From Streptomyces hyderabadensis (lineage in GTDB: Bacteria; Actinomycetota; Actinomycetes; Streptomycetales; Streptomycetaceae), in the NCBI RefSeq assembly GCF_020404845.1, contig NZ_JAIOJZ010000041.1, positions 1 through 64,000 on the forward strand: DNA of 64,000 nt. The letters run 5' to 3'. The translations under genes were made by a program, and so were the position numbers. Positions 1 to 7,886 of the stretch are shown here, piece after piece (position 1 is the stretch's first letter; every line of letters starts with the position of its first letter). The notes below the pieces were generated by a model that was not told where the DNA came from, did no database searches, and was given only the letters and a program-made list of their open reading frames with translations.

Positions 1-25
1 GCCCGGCCGCCGTCGGCCCGGGGCC

Positions 26-1813
26 TCAGTCGAAGGTCTCGACGTATTCCTGGGGCGGACCGAGGTCGGGGCGCTCGCGCAGGGCGATCCGGTCGCCGAG
101 GCGTTCCAGTTCCAGCACGGTCAGGGTGTTGTCGCCGGGGCGCAGGAGCGGGCCGGGCAGGTAGAGGGTGGTCTGCGGTCCGATCTCCCAGTAGCGTCCG
201 AGCAGGGTGCCGTTGACCCACAGGAAGCCCTTGCCGAACCCGGGCAGCGCGACGAAGGTGTCCGCGGGTTCGGTCACGGACAGGACGGCGGTGGCGAACC
301 CCGCCCGGCCGTCCGCGGGGCCCGCCGCCGCGGCGCGTTCGGTGTCCCGCGGCGTCCACGCGTCGAGCGGCAGCGCACGCACCGTCCAGCCGTGCACCAG
401 CCGGCGCTCCACCCGGACGCCGCCGAGGATGCCCTTGCCCTGGCCGAGCAGCGGCCCGTAGTTGATCCGCCCCTGGTTCTCCACCAGCAGCGCCAGCCGG
501 ATCCGGGCTCCGGAACCGGACACGGTGAACGAGGCGTTCTCGCGGTCCAGTACGGCGACGGGTGCGTCGTCGACGAACACCTGGGCACGGTCGTGCAGAC
601 CCGTGACGGTCAGCTCGTGGTCACCCGGCGGCAGCAGCGGCTCGGCCTCGTACAGCACCAGGCCGGAGGCCAGGGACAGTTCCTCGAAGCTCAGCGGCAG
701 CGGCGCGGCCACCGGTTCGGCCGCCGCGCGCAGCGCGCCGAGCAGGGCGGCCCGCGGGGTGACCGGCAGGTCGCGGGGGGCGAGCAGCGGCGGGTCGGCG
801 GGCAGCGGGCGCGGGGGCGCGGCGCCGTCGAGCGCGGTCAGCCTCTCCCGCAGGGCGAAGAACTTCGGGGTCAGGGCACCGTTCTCGGCGACGGGGGCGT
901 CCGAGTCGTAGCTGGTGACGGTCGGCCGGATACTGCCGTCCTCGTGGTTGGCGCCCGCCCACAGCCCGAAGTTGGTGCCGCCGTGCGCCATGTAGAGGCT
1001 CACGGAGCCGCCCTCGTCGAGGATGCCGCCGAGGTCCTCGGCCGCGCTCGCCGCCGACCGCACGTGGTGCTTCTCGCCCCAGTGGTCGAACCAGCCGTTC
1101 CAGAACTCGGCGCAGAAGAAGGGCTCGTCGGGGCGGCGCGAGCGCAGCAGCGCCGCGGCCTCGGCGGGGCGTGAACCGAAGGTCGCCGCCGCCAGCTCGC
1201 CGGGCAGTGCCCCGCCGTCCTGCATCAGCGGGGTCGGGCCGTCCGCGGTGTAGAGCAGTTCGGTGATGCCGCGGGCGACGAGGGCGTCGCGGATGTGGCG
1301 GACGTAGGAGTGGTCGTCGCCGTGGCTGCCGTACTCGTTCTCGATCTGCACGGCCACGACCGGTCCGCCCCGGGCGGCCTGGAGTTCCGCGACGCGGGGG
1401 ATCAGCTCGTCGAACCACCGGCCGACCGCTTCGAGGAAGGGTCCGTGGGACGTGCGCAGCCGCATGCCGGGGGTCCCGGTCAGCCAGGCGGGCAGGCCGC
1501 CGTTGTCCCACTCGGCGCAGATGTACGGGCCCGGCCGGACGACCACGTCCAGCCCCTCGTCCTGGGCGAGCCGGACGAAGCGGGCCAGGTCGCGCGGGCC
1601 GTCGAAGCGGGTGTCGCCCTCGGTGCGTTCGTGGAAGTTCCACGGCACGTAGGTGTCGACCGTGTTCAGTCCGAGGGCGGCCAGCCGTCGCAGCCGGTCG
1701 GCCCAGTGTCCGGGGTGGACCCGGAAATAGTGCAGCGAGCCCGCCAGGATGCGGTGCGGGTGCCCGTCGCGCAGGAGGGCGCCGTCGGCGTAGGTGAGGG
1801 TGGATCGCTGCAC
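26..1813 (-). CDS. Beta-galactosidase, glycoside hydrolase family 35
   Basis: A 595-residue GH35 enzyme, predicted to remove terminal beta-galactose from oligosaccharides. The N-terminal TIM barrel carries the family signatures: the acid/base Glu in IENEYG near residue 155 and the nucleophile Glu in FFCAEFWNGW near residue 235. Beta-sandwich domains follow. No signal peptide is visible, so it is probably cytoplasmic and acts on imported sugars. I chose the GTG at 1813 because GGAGG lies 4 nt upstream; an ATG further upstream has no such site. It stands alone, and an inverted repeat upstream suggests a sugar-responsive repressor. Family assignment is firm; the exact substrate is inferred. Confidence 0.9.
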   Translation of the reverse strand: MQRSTLTYADGALLRDGHPHRILAGSLHYFRVHPGHWADRLRRLAALGLNTVDTYVPWNFHERTEGDTRFDGPRDLARFVRLAQDEGLDVVVRPGPYICAEWDNGGLPAWLTGTPGMRLRTSHGPFLEAVGRWFDELIPRVAELQAARGGPVVAVQIENEYGSHGDDHSYVRHIRDALVARGITELLYTADGPTPLMQDGGALPGELAAATFGSRPAEAAALLRSRRPDEPFFCAEFWNGWFDHWGEKHHVRSAASAAEDLGGILDEGGSVSLYMAHGGTNFGLWAGANHEDGSIRPTVTSYDSDAPVAENGALTPKFFALRERLTALDGAAPPRPLPADPPLLAPRDLPVTPRAALLGALRAAAEPVAAPLPLSFEELSLASGLVLYEAEPLLPPGDHELTVTGLHDRAQVFVDDAPVAVLDRENASFTVSGSGARIRLALLVENQGRINYGPLLGQGKGILGGVRVERRLVHGWTVRALPLDAWTPRDTERAAAAGPADGRAGFATAVLSVTEPADTFVALPGFGKGFLWVNGTLLGRYWEIGPQTTLYLPGPLLRPGDNTLTVLELERLGDRIALRERPDLGPPQEYVETFD

Positions 1814-1886
1814 GGGGCCTCCTTGACAGCGGTGGCGCGGGGAAACCGGACCGGCCATCGGTAGCTGTGACTATGGCAGATCATGT

Positions 1887-1939
1887 TATCGATGCCAATC
1901 GCCGTCGCAAGGGCAATTTATAGGCGACTGGCATCGATA
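1887..1939. promoter_or_regulatory. Inverted repeat upstream of the GH35 gene, putative operator
   Basis: Two 17-bp arms (1887-1903 and 1923-1939) are complementary at 16 of 17 positions and separated by 19 bp. They lie 74-126 bp upstream of the GTG start. The arm core is TATCGATGCCA. Arm length and position fit a pair of operator half-sites for a LacI- or GntR-type repressor; no such regulator is in the window. Confidence 0.55.
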
Positions 1940-1970
1940 TCACCCCGCGGCCCGCCTCCCGCTCCGCCGG

Positions 1971-2777
1971 CTACCCCTGCGGCGTTCGCACCTTCGGCCA
2001 GTCCAGGGCGCGCAGATCGGCGTCCAGGCCTCCGTCGCAGTACATCACCGTGCCCACGCAGTAGCCCGACTTGGCGGACAGCAGGAAGAGGACCAGTTCC
2101 GCGACCTCCTCGGGAGTGCCGGCCCGGCCCGCGGGAACGGACCGGAGGAAGGCCTCGATGCCGGCGGCGATCCGCGGGTCCTTCCGGCCCGCCCGGGTCA
2201 TCGGGGTGTCGATGAAGCCCGGGGCGATGGCGTTGAGGCGGATGCCGTCCGCGATGTAGTCGGAGGCACGGGTGCGGGTGTAGTAGGCGATCGCGGCCTT
2301 GGTGGCCGGGTAGGTGAGGACGCCGCCCTCGTCGGCCCGGGCGTCCGCGAGCGCCCGGGCCGCCTCCTCGTCGCCCGCCAGGCAGGTCTCGGCCAGCCCG
2401 GGGTCCCAGCCGGGCTGCGTGGTGACGGAGTTGGAGGAGGCGAGCACCACGGAGGACTCCCCCGCGGCGGCCAGCGCCGGCCGCAGTGCCTCCAGCAGCC
2501 GGACGGCACCGTAGTAGTTGACGGAGACGAGGAGGCTCGCGGGGCGTCCCGCGCCGCCCGAGATCCCGGCGAACGGCACGAAGCCGTCGAGCCGTCCCTC
2601 GCACAGCCGGGTGATCTCGGCCGCCGCGGCGGTCCGGCCCGCCGGGGTGCCGAGGTCGGCCTCCACCTCGGTGCCGCGCAGGTCGACGCCGATGACGCGG
2701 TGGCCCTGCGCGGTGAGCCGGTCGGCGATCGCAGCGCCCATGCCGGACGCGGCGCCGGTGACGGCGATGGTTCCCAT
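1971..2777 (-). CDS. Short-chain dehydrogenase/reductase (SDR)
   Basis: A 268-residue classical SDR. The cofactor motif TGAASGMG is at residues 7-14, and the catalytic Tyr/Lys sit in YPATK with an upstream Ser in VLASSNS. A long insert between the Ser and Tyr resembles 3-alpha-hydroxysteroid dehydrogenase-like SDRs. The ATG at 2777 has AGGAG about 9 nt upstream. It lies 72 bp downstream of another SDR on the same strand, so both are probably cotranscribed from the promoter at about 3.63 kb. It is presumably a cytoplasmic NAD(P)-dependent alcohol/ketone oxidoreductase; the substrate is unknown. Confidence 0.85.
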   Translation of the reverse strand: MGTIAVTGAASGMGAAIADRLTAQGHRVIGVDLRGTEVEADLGTPAGRTAAAAEITRLCEGRLDGFVPFAGISGGAGRPASLLVSVNYYGAVRLLEALRPALAAAGESSVVLASSNSVTTQPGWDPGLAETCLAGDEEAARALADARADEGGVLTYPATKAAIAYYTRTRASDYIADGIRLNAIAPGFIDTPMTRAGRKDPRIAAGIEAFLRSVPAGRAGTPEEVAELVLFLLSAKSGYCVGTVMYCDGGLDADLRALDWPKVRTPQG

Positions 2778-2849
2778 GACGGTCTTCTCCTGGGGGTTCT
2801 CGGTGAGGGGGGAGCGGGTGAGGGGTGGCGCGGGATGGTGCGCCCCGGT

Positions 2850-3605
2850 TCAGCGGAGCTTCACCGCGCCGCCGTCGGCCATGACGGTCTGCCCGGTCAT
2901 GTACCGCGCGTCGTCCCCGGCCAGGAAGGCGACGACCGGCGCGACATCGCGGTCCGGGTCGCCGAAGCGGCCCAGCGGCACGGAGGCGGCGGACTGCGCG
3001 TACTGCTCGGGGCGGGCCTCGGCCCACTGGGCCACCCCGGCGGTCAGGGCCATGGGGCAGACCACGTTGACGCGGATGCCGTACCGGGCCCACTCGTTGG
3101 CGGCCACCCGGCTCAGGCCGCGGATCGCCTCCTTCGCCGCGGCGTAGGAGGCCTGGTTCGGCTGGCCGTTGAGCCCGGCGCCGGAGCCGAAGTTGATGAC
3201 GGAGGCGTTCTGGGCCCGCTTCAGTTCGGGCAGTGCGGCGAGCATGAAGTTGCGGGTCGCGTACAGACCGGTGTCCATGGCGAGGTTCCAGTCGTCGTCC
3301 GTCTGCTCCTCGAACGGCTTCTGCCGCGACACGCTGGCGTTGTTCACCAGCACGTCGAGCGACCCGAACCGCTCGACGGCGGTGGCCACGGCCGTGTCGG
3401 CGACCTTCCGGTCGGTGACGTCGCCCCGGAGGAAGACCACGGCGTCGCCGAGTTCGGCGGCGATGCGCCGCCCGGCCTCCTCCTGCAGGTCGACCACGAC
3501 GACCCGGGCGCCGCGCTCGACGAAGACCCTGGTGACGGCGCCGCCGATCCCGGAGGCACCCCCGGTGACGATGGCGGTCCTGCCCTGGAGTGTGCGTGCG
3601 TTCAT
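2850..3605 (-). CDS. Short-chain dehydrogenase/reductase (SDR), FabG-like
   Basis: A 251-residue classical SDR with TGGASGIG near residue 13, the NNAS motif, a catalytic Ser in INFGSG and YAAAK as the Tyr/Lys pair. The C-terminal FLAGDDARYMTGQTVMADGG is typical of FabG-like dehydrogenases. I chose the ATG at 3605, with GGAAGG about 10 nt upstream; longer in-frame starts would run through the operator. It is first gene of a two-SDR unit and is divergent from a MarR regulator that probably controls it. Confidence 0.85.
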   Translation of the reverse strand: MNARTLQGRTAIVTGGASGIGGAVTRVFVERGARVVVVDLQEEAGRRIAAELGDAVVFLRGDVTDRKVADTAVATAVERFGSLDVLVNNASVSRQKPFEEQTDDDWNLAMDTGLYATRNFMLAALPELKRAQNASVINFGSGAGLNGQPNQASYAAAKEAIRGLSRVAANEWARYGIRVNVVCPMALTAGVAQWAEARPEQYAQSAASVPLGRFGDPDRDVAPVVAFLAGDDARYMTGQTVMADGGAVKLR

Positions 3606-3633
3606 GATGCCGACCGTTCCTTCCGTGGCTACG

Positions 3634-3654
3634 ATGTGCATGTTACATACACAT
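3634..3654. promoter_or_regulatory. 21-bp palindrome between SDR and MarR genes, putative MarR operator
   Basis: A near-perfect palindrome centred on 3644, with one mismatched pair (3639/3649) and the core ATGTTACAT. It lies in the 145-bp divergent intergenic region, 29 bp upstream of the SDR start. Size and position fit autoregulation by the adjacent MarR protein. Confidence 0.65.
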
Positions 3655-3750
3655 GCCTCGGCAACGGAAACGCCCCGGGGCGGGCGGAGGGGGCGGCACC
3701 CGGCCGTGGACACTGGTGGGGCGAATCCGGAGCAAGGGAGCAGGGGACAC

Positions 3751-4224
3751 ATGACGGAGCCGAGCGGGCAGGAGCGCCGCCTGAACGACCTGGAACGCGA
3801 GCTGACCCTGCTGTCGAGGCACTTCATCGCGTCCCGCGGCCCGCGCATCGGCCAGAGCCTCGACCGGTCGGCCTATGTGCTGCTCACCCGCCTGGAGACC
3901 GGCGACCCCCTCACGCTCAAGGAGCTGGCCCACACCTTCCAGGCCGACGTGTCGACCATCAACCGGCAGATGAGCACCATGCTCCGGCACGGCCTGGTCG
4001 AGCGCATCGAGGCGACCACGAAGGGAGGCGCCCGCACCTTCCGGCCCACCCCGCTCGGCCTGGAGCGGCTGGCGGCCGACCGGGCCATCAGCCGGGCGGG
4101 GGCCGCGCGACTGATCGAGGCGGCGGGCTGGGACGAGGAGCGCACCCAGCAGTTCCTCACCCTGATGGTCGAGTTCAACCACGGCATCGAGGAGCTGGAG
4201 GGCCGCGCCTGGAACCCCTCCTGA
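3751..4224 (+). CDS. MarR-family transcriptional regulator
   Basis: A 157-residue winged-helix regulator. The recognition region TLKELAHTFQADVSTINRQM is followed by the wing-type segment RHGLVERIEATTKGGARTF, and long N- and C-terminal helices suit a MarR dimer. The ATG at 3751 has a purine-rich GGGAG/GGGG ribosome site. It is divergent from the two SDR genes and shares the 3634-3654 palindrome with them. It probably represses both directions until an unknown ligand binds. Confidence 0.85.
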   Translation: MTEPSGQERRLNDLERELTLLSRHFIASRGPRIGQSLDRSAYVLLTRLETGDPLTLKELAHTFQADVSTINRQMSTMLRHGLVERIEATTKGGARTFRPTPLGLERLAADRAISRAGAARLIEAAGWDEERTQQFLTLMVEFNHGIEELEGRAWNPS

Positions 4225-4332
4225 ACCCACCGGCCACCTCCTGTCCACTCGCCCGCCACCGCTCTCCCGTCCCGGGAACTTCCTTGTGCCGCAGGGGCGT
4301 TGAGGCCGATGCGGGGCTGAAGAGGAGTGGAC

Positions 4333-5013
4333 ATGACACAGGAGCTCGCGCGGGACCCGTGGCGGCTGCTGCTGATAGAGGACGACCGGGAACTGGTCGT
4401 GATGCTTTCCGACGTGCTGCGCGACGAGGGCTACGCCGTCGATGTCGCGACCGACGGGCAGCAAGGTCTGCACCTGGGTCTCACCCGGCGGTACGACGTC
4501 TTCGTCGTCGACCGGCGGCTGCCGGTGCTGGACGGCCTGGACCTGCTGGGCCGGCTGCGCAACCGCGCGGTCCGCACACCGGCGCTGATGCTGACCGCGA
4601 TGGGCACCGTGCACGACCGGGTCGACGGCCTGGACGCCGGTGCCGACGACTATCTGGTGAAGCCGTTCGAGCTGGACGAGCTGGGGGCCAGACTGCGGGC
4701 GCTGTGCCGGCGTTCGCTGGCGGGCAGCGACGTCCTGCGGATCGGTTCGGGGCGCCTGCACGTCGGCCTGCGCGAGGTCGAGCAGGCGGACGGCGAGCGG
4801 ATCGCGCTCGCCGCGCGGGAGTTCGCCCTGCTGTGGGTGCTCGCCTCGCACCCCGACGCCGTCCACACCCGCGCGGAGCTGCGCCGGCTGGTGTTCCAGG
4901 AGGCACCGGCCTCCTCCATCGTCGACACCTACGTCTACTACCTGCGCCGCAAACTCGGCCGGCAGGTGGTGCGCACCGTGCACGGACTGGGCTACCGGCT
5001 GGGGGCGTTGTGA
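4333..5013 (+). CDS. OmpR-family response regulator
   Basis: A 226-residue two-component response regulator. The receiver domain shows the acidic pair D17-D18, phospho-acceptor D60 in VVDRRLP, Thr in LMLTAMG and Lys in YLVKPFE. The C-terminal half is an OmpR/PhoB winged helix ending VVRTVHGLGYRLGAL. The ATG at 4333 is preceded by GAGGAG at 5 nt. Its stop overlaps the start of the kinase gene (GTGA), so the pair is translationally coupled. The target regulon is unknown; the neighbouring lyase locus is possible but unproven. Confidence 0.93.
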   Translation: MTQELARDPWRLLLIEDDRELVVMLSDVLRDEGYAVDVATDGQQGLHLGLTRRYDVFVVDRRLPVLDGLDLLGRLRNRAVRTPALMLTAMGTVHDRVDGLDAGADDYLVKPFELDELGARLRALCRRSLAGSDVLRIGSGRLHVGLREVEQADGERIALAAREFALLWVLASHPDAVHTRAELRRLVFQEAPASSIVDTYVYYLRRKLGRQVVRTVHGLGYRLGAL

Positions 5014-6296
5014 GCGCGTCGGCGTCCGGGGAACGGGCGGCGGTCCGCCGGGCCCGGCTGCGCATCGCCGTGCTGACCGGCGCGATCATCACCCTGCTGG
5101 TCACCGTCGTCGGCGGGGTCGCCGACACCGTCATGACGCGGGCGCAGAGCGACCAGGTGTGGCGGGAGCTGCGCTACGGCGCGGAGCGCGGCGACCTGTC
5201 CAGTCCGCCGGTGTGCACCTGGCTGTTCGCGCGCGGCTCGACCCCGCTGGCCAACGCCCCGGCGGGCTTCCCCGTGCAGAGCGACATGCGGCGGGTGCGC
5301 CGGACCCACGAGGCGGTGGAACGCACCGTGCGCCGCGACGACACCCAGTACCTGGTGCGTACCCAGGTCAGGCCGGACGGGCAGGTCGTGCAGGCGGTGT
5401 TCGACCTGCGCTTCCAGCTGGCCGACCGCCAGCACCTGTGGTTCGCGCTGGGGGTCGCCGAGGTGGTGGGCCTGCTGGCCGCGGCCGCCACCGGAGTGGT
5501 CCTCGGGCGGCTCGCCGTGTCCCCGCTGGCGGAGGCGCTCACCCGGCAGCGCCGGTTCGTCACGGACGCCAGCCACGAGCTGCGCACCCCGGTCACCCAG
5601 GCGTACACGCGGGCGCAGCTGCTGGCCCGGCAGGCGACGGCCCAGGACCTGCCCGCCCGGCACCGGGAGGGGCTGACGCGGCTGGTCGGCTCGGTCGGCC
5701 GGCTCGGAGAGGTGCTGGACGACCTGCTGCTGTCCGCGAGTCTGGCGGCGGGCCCGGCCCGGCCGGCGGACCACCGGCCGGTCGATCTGGTGGCCCTGGC
5801 CCGTGCGGTGGTCGCGGAGGAGGCGGACCGGGTGCGCGACGGCCGGCTCACCGTCGTCGTGGACGGTCCGCCGCACCCCCTGTTCGTCGACGGTGTCGAG
5901 TCGGCGCTGCGCCGGGCCGTCGGAGAGCTGCTGTCCAACGCCGTCGGCCACACCCCGCCGGGCGGGCGGATCGAGGTCGCCCTGACCCGGACCCGCGGCG
6001 CGGTCACACTGACCGTCGCGAACACCGGGAAGGGCTTCGACCCGGCGGAGGCGGAACGCCTCTTCGAACGGTTCCACCGGGGCGGGTCCACCGGCCGGTA
6101 CGGGCTGGGGCTCGCGCTGCTGCGGGAGGTCGTCACCCACCACGGTGGGACGGTCACCGCGACCGGACACCCCGGGCACGGCGCCCGGTTCACCATCCGG
6201 CTCCCGCCGGGCGGCACCCCGGCCGTGACCGTCGGGCCGCCCGGCGGCCGGGCGCCCCGTCTCGTACCGCGCCGGGTCAAGGCCGGGCGTACCTGA
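5010..6296 (+). CDS. Sensor histidine kinase
   Basis: A 428-residue membrane kinase. One transmembrane helix lies near residues 18-40, an extracytoplasmic sensing segment follows to about 145, and a second helix spans about 148-170. A short HAMP-like linker precedes the HisKA motif with H189 in DASHELRTP. The ATPase domain has the N box (ELLSNAVGHT) and G boxes (GKGFD, GRYGLGLAL). It starts at GTG 5010 inside the response regulator stop codon. Its 3' end overlaps the convergent lyase gene by 20 bp. Confidence 0.92.
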   Translation: MSASASGERAAVRRARLRIAVLTGAIITLLVTVVGGVADTVMTRAQSDQVWRELRYGAERGDLSSPPVCTWLFARGSTPLANAPAGFPVQSDMRRVRRTHEAVERTVRRDDTQYLVRTQVRPDGQVVQAVFDLRFQLADRQHLWFALGVAEVVGLLAAAATGVVLGRLAVSPLAEALTRQRRFVTDASHELRTPVTQAYTRAQLLARQATAQDLPARHREGLTRLVGSVGRLGEVLDDLLLSASLAAGPARPADHRPVDLVALARAVVAEEADRVRDGRLTVVVDGPPHPLFVDGVESALRRAVGELLSNAVGHTPPGGRIEVALTRTRGAVTLTVANTGKGFDPAEAERLFERFHRGGSTGRYGLGLALLREVVTHHGGTVTATGHPGHGARFTIRLPPGGTPAVTVGPPGGRAPRLVPRRVKAGRT

Positions 6297-7824
6297 CCAG
6301 CAGGCGGACGGCGGTGCGGACGTCCGAGTCCAGCGGGCGGTCCGGGTCCACCGGAGGGATCGCGTCGGCGAGGGCGTCCAGGAGTTCACCGCACCGGGGT
6401 GCGGTGGGGCGGCGGGCTCCGACGTGGGCGGCCTGGCGCAGGCCGAGGGCGAGCGATCCGCACAGCAGGCCGAGCAGTTCGGCCATGTCGTGGGCGCGCA
6501 GGGCCGCCTGTGTGCCGAAGGGCACCACGTCCTGGTTGTGCAGGTTGGTCGGCAGGCTCTGCATGCCGGCCGGGGTCGCGGCCCGGCGGATCTCCGCCAC
6601 GAACGCGGTGGTGGCCAGCTGCACGCCCTGCAGACCGTGCTGCGCTCCGGGCTCGGTGGCGAGCATCGGCGGCAGCCCGCCGTTGCGGGCCGGGTCCACC
6701 AGGAGGTCGAGCTGCCGTTCGGCGAGGTTGCCGAGCTGCGCGGTGACGGAGGCCAGCAGGTCGGCGGCGAACGCGGCGGGCTGCCCGAAGAAGTTCCCGC
6801 CGTGCACGACCTTCCCCTCCCCCGCCCCCTCGGTGCCGGTGCCGAGCCCGGCGTCGGGGCCGGTGCCGGGGAAGAACAGCGGGTTGTCGCTGATCCCGCC
6901 GAGGTCGGCGGCGACGACACCGTCGACGTGGCGCAGCGCGTCCTCGGCGGCGCCGAGCAGCTGCGGGGCGCAGCGGATGCTGTACGGCTCCTGCAGCGGC
7001 CGGGTGCCCGAGGGCGCCCCGCCCGCCAGGGCCTGCCGCATCCGGCCGCCCACGTCGACGGCGCCGGGGTGGCCGTAGGCCCGCAGCAGGTCGGCGTCGA
7101 GGAAGCCGGTGTCGCAGCCGAGGAGGTCGGTCAGCAGGCAGCTGAGCGCGGTGAGCGAGCGGTGCGCGGCGCGCACGGAGTCGAGGGCCAGCGCGGTGGC
7201 CGCGGTGGTGACGGAGGTGCCGTTGACCAGGGCGAGCGCATCGCGTCCGTCGAGGACGAGGGGGCGCAGTCCGGCCGCGGTCAGCGCCTCGCCGGCCGGC
7301 ATCCGGTCGCCGTCCAGGTAGGCGTGGCCGCGGCCGCGCAGGGCCTGGGTGGCGTAGGCGAGCGGGATGAGGTCGCCGCTCGCGCCGACGGAGCCGTAGC
7401 GGGGGACGGCGGGCGCGAAGGTGGTGGCGAACATCGCGGCGAGCCGGTCGACCACCTCGGCCGACACGCCCGAGAACCCCTGGGCGAGGGAGCGGGTGCG
7501 CAGCAGCAGGGCGGCTCGGACGATCCCGGGCGCGAGGTCCGGTCCCTGGCCCGCGCCGAGGTGCGCCAGGGTGTTGTCGCACTGGTCGGCGTCGTCGGTG
7601 CGGCCGGCGTAGCCGACGAGGGCGCCGAAGCCGGTGTCGGCGCCGTAGATCCGGCGGTCCGCGCCGCCGGGTCCGTGCCGCAGCGCGTGGAAGAGACGGC
7701 GTCCGCGTTCGACGCGGGCGCGGGCCTCCTCGTCCACCGTGACGGTGAGCGGGTGCGCCGCGCGGCGCAGGGCGGCGGCGTCCAGGGGGCCGGAGAGCGG
7801 GACGGTGTCCGTGGAGGTCAGCAC
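6277..7824 (-). CDS. MIO-type aromatic amino acid ammonia-lyase (HAL/PAL/TAL family)
   Basis: A 515-residue lyase that should make its own MIO cofactor from A148-S149-G150 in GSVGASGDLIPLAY. Other signatures are YGADTGFG near residue 60 and EPYSIRCAPQ. The substrate-selectivity stretch reads DNTLAHLGAGQG; its His-Leu pair aligns with the pair that gives tyrosine preference in Rhodobacter TAL, whereas histidine ammonia-lyases usually have Ser-His there. A tyrosine ammonia-lyase or aminomutase is therefore more likely than HAL, though this comparison is from memory. It starts at GTG 7824 with no strong ribosome site. It is divergent from an oxidase operon across a 62-bp region holding a palindrome, which suggests coregulation in one pathway. 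Confidence 0.85.
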   Translation of the reverse strand: MLTSTDTVPLSGPLDAAALRRAAHPLTVTVDEEARARVERGRRLFHALRHGPGGADRRIYGADTGFGALVGYAGRTDDADQCDNTLAHLGAGQGPDLAPGIVRAALLLRTRSLAQGFSGVSAEVVDRLAAMFATTFAPAVPRYGSVGASGDLIPLAYATQALRGRGHAYLDGDRMPAGEALTAAGLRPLVLDGRDALALVNGTSVTTAATALALDSVRAAHRSLTALSCLLTDLLGCDTGFLDADLLRAYGHPGAVDVGGRMRQALAGGAPSGTRPLQEPYSIRCAPQLLGAAEDALRHVDGVVAADLGGISDNPLFFPGTGPDAGLGTGTEGAGEGKVVHGGNFFGQPAAFAADLLASVTAQLGNLAERQLDLLVDPARNGGLPPMLATEPGAQHGLQGVQLATTAFVAEIRRAATPAGMQSLPTNLHNQDVVPFGTQAALRAHDMAELLGLLCGSLALGLRQAAHVGARRPTAPRCGELLDALADAIPPVDPDRPLDSDVRTAVRLLVRYARP

Positions 7825-7845
7825 ACCGGGGAACGTAGGCCGCGG

Positions 7846-7865
7846 ATCTCAGAGCGCTCTGAAAT
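7846..7865. promoter_or_regulatory. Palindromic operator between lyase and monooxygenase operon
   Basis: A 14-bp perfect palindrome, TCAGAGCGCTCTGA (7849-7862), extends to 20 bp with one mismatched pair. It sits in the 62-bp divergent intergenic region and must affect both promoters. A closely similar site occurs upstream of the CoA-ligase gene at 15171-15190. Confidence 0.7.
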
Positions 7866-7886
7866 CCCGTGGCTACCTTCCGTGCC

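Noticed and set aside
2700..5009. Very long + strand open frame running through the SDR and MarR genes into the kinase gene
   Set aside because: It is antisense to two clear SDR genes and out of frame with the MarR gene and the response regulator, and consists of low-complexity Gly/Arg/Pro sequence. Only the part from GTG 5010 (histidine kinase) is real.
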